9,949 nt of DNA from a bacterium (GTDB lineage Bacteria; UBA9089; CG2-30-40-21; SBAY01). The notes beneath the pieces are model-generated. The model had not been told where the DNA came from. It did no database searches and was given only the letters and a program-made list of their open reading frames with translations. Below are positions 1 through 6,400 of this stretch, piece by piece. The stretch covers positions 1 through 9,949 of the forward strand of contig JBFLYA010000078.1 in the NCBI GenBank assembly GCA_040757115.1, in the 5' to 3' direction. Position 1 is the stretch's first letter; each line of letters opens with the position of its first letter. Made by a program: the position numbers and the translations under genes.

Positions 1-30
1 TTATGGAAATTTGTTGTTTTCCACAATCAA

Positions 31-70
31 TTTCTACCTATTTCTATAAATTTCAATCTATTTCTATTAT
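31..70. repeat. four-copy 10-bp T-rich tandem repeat
   Basis: Four successive 10-base units (31-40, 41-50, 51-60, 61-70) all begin TTTC, with consensus TTTCTANNTA. A pyrimidine-rich stretch follows, in which CTTATCTCC recurs at 71-79 and 88-96. The 10-bp period matches the helical repeat, so phased T-tracts could bend the DNA; that is inference. No credible gene occupies 1-229: the only long open frame there is low-complexity and has no ribosome binding site. Confidence 0.5.
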
Positions 71-163
71 CTTATCTCCATATCACTCTTATCTCCTTAT
101 CCCCTTTCTTACACTTTTGATATATACCCTGAACGGTTACGTAGTATCTCAATGGGTAATTAT

Positions 164-216
164 GCTTACAAAGTTTAGTGGCAATTCTCCCCCCGCCGCT
201 GAACTCTGCGTTAGAC
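164..216 (+). other. degenerate attC-like site or its right half
   Basis: The right side ends in GTTAGAC (210-216), which fits the integron R' box GTTRRRY. Five bases (TCTGC) precede it, then the L'-like arm GCCGCTGAAC (195-204). That arm can pair with GTTTAGTGGC (173-182) over ten positions, two of them G-T wobbles. The left R'' box (expected RYYYAAC) is not recognisable; only GCTTAC at 164-169 lies near the expected place. There is also no extrahelical base. It could be a worn attC, a right-half remnant, or chance. Confidence 0.25.
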
Positions 217-229
217 TAAAAGAGATTAA

Positions 230-393
230 ACCACGAAGGGCAGGGAGAACACGAAGTGAAATTTGATGAAATATCTAATAAAGTTAGCAAATATTAAAGT
301 TGGCTTGTTAATAAATTCAATGTAGAAAGGTTGAAAGAAGGCATAAAAAGATTTGTCTTGTCCAATCTTCGTGACCTTCGTGCTCTTCGTGGT
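230..393. mobile_element. MITE-like element with imperfect terminal inverted repeats
   Basis: The sequence at 230-256 begins ACCACGAAG and is matched in reverse complement by 367-393, which ends CTTCGTGGT; about 22 of 27 positions agree. The ~110 bases between are AT-rich and non-coding. The right arm is itself a run of CTTCGTG-type words. Nothing in it codes for a transposase, so if it moves it would need one supplied from elsewhere. No target-site duplication is evident. Confidence 0.35.
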
Positions 394-401
394 AAAAAAC
401 A

Positions 402-450
402 GTCTAACAAAACAATGAACCTGACAGAGCAAGTTATTTTATCGTTAGGC
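402..450 (+). other. attC-like recombination site (short)
   Basis: In order: GTCTAAC (402-408, fits R'' RYYYAAC), a 5-base spacer, AATGAACCTG (414-423), a 6-base loop, CAAGTTATT (430-438), a 5-base spacer, and GTTAGGC (444-450, fits R' GTTRRRY). The two inner arms pair over nine positions with one mismatch. They leave a single unpaired G (417) on the left arm, where attC sites carry an extrahelical base. At 49 bases it is shorter than usual attC sites (roughly 55-140). It overlaps the start of the ORF at 415, so one of the two readings is likely wrong or degenerate. Confidence 0.4.
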
Positions 451-603
451 ATCCCAGAGGAGGAAGTGAAATCTTTGAAACAGGTTTATAAAGGTATAGA
501 TGAAGATGATGTTATCCGTCTTGAGAGACAGATAGGACTTCCTATGGGAACAAAAATCCTTGTTATGGTAAAAACATTTTGCATGGATGAACAAAAGAAA
601 TAA
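415..603 (+). CDS. small hypothetical protein
   Basis: A 62-residue open frame from ATG 415, acidic in the middle and ending in a lysine tail. I do not recognise a family. The frame stays open back to a TTG at 331, but that stretch is read through the right arm of the inverted repeat at 367-393 and is unlikely to be coding. There is no clear Shine-Dalgarno before ATG 415. An AGGAGG-like run at 458-463 could instead serve a TTG at 475, giving about 43 residues. Its first dozen codons overlap an attC-like site. It ends 75 bases before a truncated PIN toxin, the place an antitoxin would occupy, but it does not look like a usual VapB. Whether it is expressed is uncertain. Confidence 0.35.
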   Translation: MNLTEQVILSLGIPEEEVKSLKQVYKGIDEDDVIRLERQIGLPMGTKILVMVKTFCMDEQKK

Positions 604-678
604 AGGATACATAGATGAAACTACTTGAGCGAGGGTTTTATCTTGGGAAAAAATTATATTCAAAAGGAGAGGATCTAT

Positions 679-2418
679 ATGACAGATAAACTGATAGATA
701 CGAACATTCTTGTATATGCTTACGATACCTCTGAAGGAATAAAACATGAGAAGTCAAAAAACCTTTTGAAACAGATATGGAAAGCAGGTGGAGGAATTGT
801 CTGTGTGCAAAATCTGATAGAATTTTTTATTGTTATCACCCCAATTGTCTTATTGTCTTTATCGTTTATCCCTTTTGCTTCTGCTGATGGGTTCATTCAT
901 ATTTACTATGAAGACAAGTGGAATTTATTCAATGAAGACCAGCAACTCTGTGCAATTAACTATAAAGACGGATTCCAAAATATGATTTTAATAGTAGACC
1001 CAGGTCAAGAACTAACCGGAGAAAAAGCAGTTTGGATATTTCCTATTCCAGTAAAACCAAATAGAATTGCTATCAATATTGTGAAAGATTTCCCTCAATT
1101 TTTGGGTTATGATGTTCAAGATAAAGCTGATGAATCAATCTCTAATGTTTTTATGGCTATGCGAGCAACCCAAATTTATACCTTTCCAGTCTTATCTCTC
1201 ACTATGCTTAAAATGGAAGGAGGAAGAAAGGGACTGGAAGATATGTTGGAGGAAGTTACCATTTATAACCATATTGAAAAAATGGGACTTACTACAGAAT
1301 TGGTTTCTGCTGTTGATGGGTCTTCATTGACAAATTATGTAACTTCAAAAGGTTTAAACTTACCAGAATCTTCAAGGTCTATTTTAGATGAATATATAGG
1401 TCGAGAATATTCTTTTGTCATATCCTGGATTTCTAATATTGAAAAATTCAAACAGGAGCAAGGATCAGTAAAACAAGGCTATGGTGAAAAGTGGGAAATG
1501 GGGACAAGTAATTCAATTGGGGTTTTTATTACATTCCCAACTGATAAAATATACTATCCTCTAAAACCAACATCTGTTTATGGAAGTAAAAGAGTTGCAG
1601 CAGTCATTTATGTTTTAGATTATGTCGAGCCTGAATTATACGATGGAGTTAAAACAAATGCCGAACTAAATTATTTCTTTGAAAACCAATTAAGTGCTCC
1701 AGAAGGATTAAGAGATTTTTTTGCTGAATATGAAAAGAAGCCTTACACTTACTATGCAGGAGAGGCTCAAGAACAAGGTTTCACGGTAAAAGATGTAAAA
1801 TATACAAGAATCAAAATAAATCCACCTTCAAAATATTTAACTCAAGATTTATGGATGAAAGTATCTGCCCCATTTAAAATAAAAGCAGCTGATTTTGCAA
1901 GCAGATATGGATTATTATACGGTTTAATATTTTTTATATTATGTTCTTGCTTAGCAAGTTTATTATCGGGTATGATTATTTTTAGAAACAAAACAATCTC
2001 AAAATTAAAATTTACATTGTTTGGTCTATGGAATTTCCTGACATTAATTGGTTTTTCAATCGCCGCTTATATTACTAAAATTGACATTAAATCTACCCAA
2101 TCACAAGAAATTCAAAAAAGTGATATTTCATTTGGAAAGATTATTACACGAAGCTTACTTATTGCACTTGTGATTACTGTTCTGTTTTTATTCCTCCTGT
2201 TTTTATTCCTATATACAAGTTCATTGAGATACTGGGATTTTGAAATGACTACTTCTGTGCTAATTATGTATGCTATTACAAGTGCATTCATCGCTATTTT
2301 TGAATGGGGTTATTACAAAAACAGGGAAATAATGAAGTTCATAATTTTGTTTACAGCACTATTTATTGTTCTAACAATAATTTCTCAAGAATTTTTGAAT
2401 TTGATAATCATTTTCTAA
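679..2418 (+). CDS. chimeric ORF: truncated PIN (VapC-like) toxin fused to a membrane protein
   Basis: The start is ATG 679, behind AAGGAGAGG (664-672), giving 579 residues. Residues 1-54 match the N-terminal third of a PIN-domain ribonuclease: KLIDTNILVYAYD carries the first catalytic Asp (D7), and VQNLIEFF carries a conserved acidic position (E48). A complete PIN domain is about 130 residues, so the later acidic residues are missing and nuclease activity is unlikely. From about residue 51 the sequence becomes a signal-peptide-like segment (PIVLLSLSFIPFASA, 55-69). A ~340-residue extracytoplasmic region starting DGFIHIYYEDKW follows. Then come about five membrane spans, near 410-433, 445-465, 492-514, 525-546 and 554-579. 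The second part resembles archaeal and bacterial DUF2330-like surface proteins, but I hold that weakly. The membrane protein seems to have lost its own start and borrowed that of the toxin. A genuine deletion fusion and an assembly chimera are both possible. Confidence 0.7.
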   Translation: MTDKLIDTNILVYAYDTSEGIKHEKSKNLLKQIWKAGGGIVCVQNLIEFFIVITPIVLLSLSFIPFASADGFIHIYYEDKWNLFNEDQQLCAINYKDGFQNMILIVDPGQELTGEKAVWIFPIPVKPNRIAINIVKDFPQFLGYDVQDKADESISNVFMAMRATQIYTFPVLSLTMLKMEGGRKGLEDMLEEVTIYNHIEKMGLTTELVSAVDGSSLTNYVTSKGLNLPESSRSILDEYIGREYSFVISWISNIEKFKQEQGSVKQGYGEKWEMGTSNSIGVFITFPTDKIYYPLKPTSVYGSKRVAAVIYVLDYVEPELYDGVKTNAELNYFFENQLSAPEGLRDFFAEYEKKPYTYYAGEAQEQGFTVKDVKYTRIKINPPSKYLTQDLWMKVSAPFKIKAADFASRYGLLYGLIFFILCSCLASLLSGMIIFRNKTISKLKFTLFGLWNFLTLIGFSIAAYITKIDIKSTQSQEIQKSDISFGKIITRSLLIALVITVLFLFLLFLFLYTSSLRYWDFEMTTSVLIMYAITSAFIAIFEWGYYKNREIMKFIILFTALFIVLTIISQEFLNLIIIF

Positions 2419-2430
2419 AAAACACAATCA

Positions 2431-2454
2431 GAGTCAGACCTCGAAAGCAGAATT
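2431..2454. repeat. half copy of the GGTCAGACC palindrome
   Basis: GAGTCAGACCTCGAAAGCAG (2431-2450) and the next few bases match the left arm of the perfect palindrome at 8281-8306 except for a few substitutions. No matching right arm follows. It lies 12 bases after the stop of the chimeric ORF. Confidence 0.6.
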
Positions 2455-2490
2455 AACTTGACGATAGAAGAAAAACGGCGACCATTAAAA

Positions 2491-2547
2491 GTCTAACCGA
2501 TCAATGAAGCGGATTCGCTTTGCTCACCGCTTATTTCTGTCTTAGAC
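2491..2547 (+). other. attC-like integron recombination site
   Basis: This 57-base site reads GTCTAAC (2491-2497, R''), spacer CGATC, AATGAAGCGG (2503-2512, L''), a 14-base loop, CCGCTTATT (2527-2535, L'), spacer TCTGT, and CTTAGAC (2541-2547, R'). The outer arms pair over six bases. The inner arms pair over nine, leaving one unpaired G (2506) on the left arm. This is the layout of known attC sites: two boxes per side, 5-base spacers, and an extrahelical base in L''. The R' box has C instead of the G of the essential GTT triplet, which should impair recombination. It sits between the chimeric ORF and the toxin-antitoxin pair, as an attC between two cassettes would. Confidence 0.5.
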
Positions 2548-2572
2548 GTGAGAATATGAGGAGGCAAAAACA

Positions 2573-2782
2573 ATGTTGGAAGTACACAAAAGAATAGTTC
2601 TCGATGAAAATCAACGCCCATTTGCTATTCAGATACCTATTGAGGAATTCGAACGATTGGAAGATGTCATCGAGAATTATGGGCTGTCAAAGATGATGGG
2701 CGAAGTAAAGGATGACGAAAAAATGTCCGTAGAGGAAGCAAGAGAATATTATGGGTGGTTGAAGACAAATGTGGAATGTTGA
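2573..2782 (+). CDS. RelB/Phd-type antitoxin of a type II toxin-antitoxin pair
   Basis: A 69-residue protein starting 8 bases after a perfect AGGAGG (2559-2564). The N-terminus (RIVLDENQRPFAIQIPIEEF) has the look of antitoxins whose first part dimerises and binds their own operator. The acidic C-terminal half (KDDEKMSVEEAREYYGWL) would wrap around and neutralise the toxin. Its last 14 bases overlap the start of a RelE-like reading frame, the usual antitoxin-first, coupled arrangement. Since the toxin gene is frameshifted, this antitoxin may be a leftover, or may act against related toxins elsewhere. Family membership is inferred from sequence style and context. Confidence 0.75.
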   Translation: MLEVHKRIVLDENQRPFAIQIPIEEFERLEDVIENYGLSKMMGEVKDDEKMSVEEAREYYGWLKTNVEC

Positions 2783-3031
2783 GTACACAAAGCGTTTTCT
2801 TAAAGAGCTATCCGAATTGCCAAAAGAAGTCCGATCTCGGGCAGAAAAGATAGTCTTTGAGGAACTGCTGATTGGTAACCCCTTTTCGCTTGGATATATT
2901 GAGGGTATCCAGATAAGTATAAGATTCGGGTTGGTGATTACAGAATCGGTATCACAATAGATAAGCAAAGCGATTTGATAATTTGTCAACGGATAGCCCA
3001 TCGCAAAGATATATACAGGATGTTCCCATGA
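2769..3031 (+). pseudogene. RelE/ParE-superfamily toxin, frameshifted
   Basis: The frame from ATG 2769 gives a typical RelE start (VEYTKRFLKELSELPKEVR, then ELLIGNPFSLGYIE). After codon 45 (GAG, 2901-2903) it goes wrong and stops at 2960. The true continuation lies in the -1 frame from about 2903: GYPDKYKIRVGDYRIGITID, then a run ending QRIAHRKDIYRMFP and a stop at 3029-3031. Joined, the two parts give about 87 residues, normal for the family. They include the basic core (KYKIRVGDYR) and the C-terminal R-x-x-HRKDIYR motif associated with mRNA cleavage at the ribosome. A deletion of 3n+1 bases in the loop before GYPDKY would explain the shift. No slippery heptamer is visible, so programmed frameshifting is unlikely. 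The toxin is probably dead. Confidence 0.8.
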
Positions 3032-3057
3032 AAAGATAATTAGGGATAGGGGAGTAA

Positions 3058-3115
3058 GGTCAGACCTTGAATGTAGAAAGTAGTTCCTTTTACATTCAAC
3101 ATTCACGGTCTGACC
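3058..3115. repeat. GGTCAGACC palindromic repeat, full copy
   Basis: GGTCAGACCTTGAATG (3058-3073) pairs with CATTCACGGTCTGACC (3100-3115), 15 of 16 positions, with 26 bases between. A G-rich lead of TAGGGATAGGGGAG type (3041-3054) precedes it. The first 28 bases (3056-3083) recur exactly at 9250-9277. It is REP-like in size and form. Families of this kind are often moved by REP-associated tyrosine transposases, but none is encoded here. Confidence 0.8.
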
Positions 3116-3197
3116 CTGACCCCAAACCTTGCTCTGTTTTTTCTCTGCGTCTCTGCAGTAAAGGATTACCTAAACGGTTACAAAACATCGTTGTCAT

Positions 3198-3225
3198 ATT
3201 ATACCACAATTTCAATCTATGTCAA
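3198..3225 (-). promoter_or_regulatory. sigma70-type promoter reading leftward
   Basis: On the minus strand TTGACA (3225-3220) and TATAAT (3203-3198) are both perfect, with a 16-base spacer. The predicted start is near 3190. The transcript would run through the palindrome at 3058-3115 and antisense to the RelE pseudogene and its antitoxin. No minus-strand gene is evident in its path, so it may serve a non-coding RNA, be left over from a lost gene, or be an AT-rich coincidence. Confidence 0.45.
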
Positions 3226-3351
3226 TTAAAATTTTATACATACACTAAAATTTGTTCATCGTCAAACAAAATGTAGTTTTTTTGTCAACACTCACTCGAG
3301 GTCTAACCCAAAATAGTAGAAGATATTTTTAAAAAATTCTCGATCAGCCAC

Positions 3352-3380
3352 TTGACAAAAAAGGAAAAATAAAGTATAAT
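3352..3380 (+). promoter_or_regulatory. consensus sigma70 promoter of the Rhs gene
   Basis: TTGACA (3352-3357) and TATAAT (3375-3380) are both perfect and separated by exactly 17 bases. Transcription should start near 3387, leaving a leader of about 60 bases before ATG 3450, with AAGG (3437-3440) as a modest ribosome binding site. It is the only full-consensus plus-strand promoter I see in the window. Confidence 0.75.
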
Positions 3381-3449
3381 TATCAGTATATTAGAAGACT
3401 CTCGGATATCAAGTTTGAAGGGGATTTTTATAAGATAAGGACTATTAAA

Positions 3450-6400
3450 ATGAAGAAATTTGCATCTCTATTGTTAGTATTATTAATATCAATACTTATT
3501 TTGCCAACAAAAGAGTGTTTTAGTGAAGAAGAGAGAGGATGTGGGATAAGAAGGTATATAAGTGAAGTTAAAATAGTCTCTGAATGGCAAATTGATGTCA
3601 CGGTAATGGTTAAGTTTAGTGAGGATTGTAGTCAATCTGGGAATTATATAAAGGTATGGATAGAACATGCCGGATGGTATTATGAGGATATAATCTATGA
3701 TGTTCCAGTAGGAGAGTGGATAGTTCATACTTTCCATTTCTTTACCTATGAACAATTGGCTAATGGAACCTCTCTTCGAATAGTATTAGAGGCTTATTCT
3801 CCTCCTATTACCTTTAAAAATGATGAAGTAAGAGGCAAGGTATATATGGATACCGAAAATCCTATCCTGGGTATCCCCTATGATAGAAATGCCTTGATAT
3901 TTGAGCCAATAAATATTACAAATGGTAATATGATTATGACTTCTAAAGATATGTTTTTACCTGGCAAGAATCTTCATATTAAATTTGATAGAACATATAA
4001 TAGCAGAAGTAATGAGATTGGACCATTTGGATATGGCTGGACTCATAGTTATAATATGTATCTTTTATTCAAATCTCAAAATCCAATGGCTGGAGCACTA
4101 AAGTTCTATGTAACATATCACTCTCAACCCCCACCACAAATTCCAAAATTTAGTGAAAAGAATTCAAAGGATAATGATAATTTTGTGGTAGTTGTAGATG
4201 AAACTGGTAGGTGGATTGTATTCACTAAACAAAATGATACTTATCTCCCACCTCCTGGAATCCATTCTACTTTAACAAAGAACATAGATAATACATATAC
4301 TTTACGAGAAAAGGATACTACTGAATATAATTTTGATTCAAATGGCAACTTAACTTCTATAATAGATAGAAATGACAATCAGATAAGTCTTACCTACACC
4401 GATAATAAACTTACTCGAATAACCAGTTCATCAGGACGGTTTATTGAACTGGAATATTATCCTGAAGAATACATTAAGTTAATTAGAGATAATATGGGAA
4501 GAGAGGTATCTTATATTTATGAAGGAGATGACCTGGTCAAAGTTATTGACCAGGAAAATAACGAGACTAAATATACTTATTTAAATCATAACCTCACTCA
4601 GAGAACAGATGCAAACTCAAATTCTATATATTTTACCTACCATTATGATAATGATATGGTAACTGAGGCAAAAGGTGCTGGAAATAATTACAAGCTGAGT
4701 TTATCTTATGACCCGGTATACAACAAAATTGTAGTTACAGACTCAAAAGGATATAATACGGAATATTATTATAATGAGAGTAATGTAATAACTAAGATTG
4801 TTGACGGAGTAGGTAATATTCAAGAATTTGGCTGGGATACGGATTTAAATAAGATATGGGTTAAAGATGCAAATGGGAATATTACAAAGATGGGTTATGA
4901 TTCAATGGGTAATATAACCAGCATAACTCCTCCAGCACCATTTGATACTCAAATTACTAATTTTACATATCACCCAACATATAATTTTATCACTTCTATT
5001 GACGACCCTATACATCCTGCTACTACATTTACATATAATGATAATACAGGTGATTTACTTTTTGTCACAGACCCATTAGAAAACCAGACCGAATATCAAT
5101 ATAATGGATATGGACAGTGCATATTGATGATAGATGCTAAACACAATAAAACAAAATATGAATATGAGAATAGATGGGGAGACCTTACTGAGGTAATAGA
5201 AGGATATGAAGTATTAAATTATGTGACTCAATTTAGTTATGATGATGTTGGTAATAGAATAAGTATGACAGATGCAAATGGAAATATCACTGAGTATATT
5301 TATGACAACTGTAATAGACTCACGGATATAATCTATCCAGGAGATAATGGCACTACGGATTATGAATATGATGGAGTTGGTAATAGAATAAGTATAACAG
5401 ACGCAAATGGTGTACTAACTACCTATGAATATGATGTTGTTAATCGACCTGGAACTGTTACTATTGACCCATTCGGATTAGCTATTAGAACTGCTTATCA
5501 ATACGATACTGAGGGAAATAGAATTAGTCTAACTGACTCCAACGGCAATGTTACTCATTATGAATATGACCCATTAAACAGATTAATAAAGGTAATCTCG
5601 GAAGACCCGGATGGTCCAGGACCTAAGGAGTCAGGTATTACTATATTTGAATATGACCCGGTGGGTAATAGAACTAAGATGATAGATGGAGAAGGAAATA
5701 TTACCAGATATGAGTATGATGTATTAAATAGACCTGGGACAGTCACACAGGTTTTAGATGGTAGAGACTTAAAGACTGGCTATGAATATGATGAGGTAGG
5801 TAACTTAAGATTTATTACAGATGCCAATGGACATACATCAGAATATCAATATGATGCCTTAAATCGCCTACGATTTAGTATTGACCCATTACTCAATACC
5901 ACTGAATACCAATATGATGAGGCAGGTAATTTAGATTATAAGATAAGTGCTAATGGGACTATGATTAACTATGTTTATGATGAGGTAAATAGACTAACAT
6001 CAATAATATATCCAGATACTAAACAGGTAAATTATGAATATGACCCGGTAGGGAACTTAACTAAGATGCAAGATTTTTATTTTAATACCTGGTATGAATA
6101 TGATGAATTAAATAGATTAAGTACTGAGACTCATTTTGCAGATTTTCTTAAGGTAAGGTATGGTTATGATAATGTAGGAAATAGAATAAGCCTTAGTGAC
6201 CCGTATGGAAGGACACTGAGATACAAATATGATCCAGCCAATCGATTAACTAATTTAGTCTTACAGGATAACAAAGGTACAATTTCATATACCTACAATC
6301 CAGTAGGAACTATAAAAGAGGTAGATTATCCTAATTTAGTAAGAGTTTCTTATACCTATGATAATTTAAACAGATTAACCCAACTGGTAAACAGAAACCA

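Larger units (their letters stand above)
3032..3449. other. gene-free spacer with repeats and two promoters
   Basis: This 418-base stretch has no credible gene. It holds a GGTCAGACC palindrome (3058-3115). It also holds a TTTCTCTGCGTCTCTGC word (3140-3156), which I know only as a common interspersed motif in environmental genomes. ACCTAAACGGTTAC (3168-3181) is close to ACCCTGAACGGTTAC at 126-140. There is a minus-strand promoter (3198-3225), a worn palindrome arm CTCGAGGTCTAACCC (3295-3309), and the Rhs promoter (3352-3380). AATTTCAATCTAT occurs both here (3209-3221) and near the window start (around 48-60). Confidence 0.6.

Noticed and set aside
3-266. 87-codon open frame at the window start
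   Set aside because: It is low-complexity, has no ribosome binding site, runs through tandem repeats and an attC-like arm, and resembles no protein.
2895-2910. Programmed -1 frameshift in the RelE-like gene
   Set aside because: There is no slippery heptamer or downstream structure at the shift; a small deletion explains it better.
2687-3106. 139-codon minus-strand open frame
   Set aside because: It is antisense to the antitoxin and toxin, crosses the palindrome and has no ribosome binding site; the plus-strand genes explain the region.
3301-3340. Another attC site starting GTCTAAC
   Set aside because: No L'' or L' arms or R' box follow; the word is part of a mutated palindrome arm (3295-3309).
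3450-3540. Lipoprotein signal on the Rhs protein
   Set aside because: The residues before Cys23 are T-K-E, not a lipobox.
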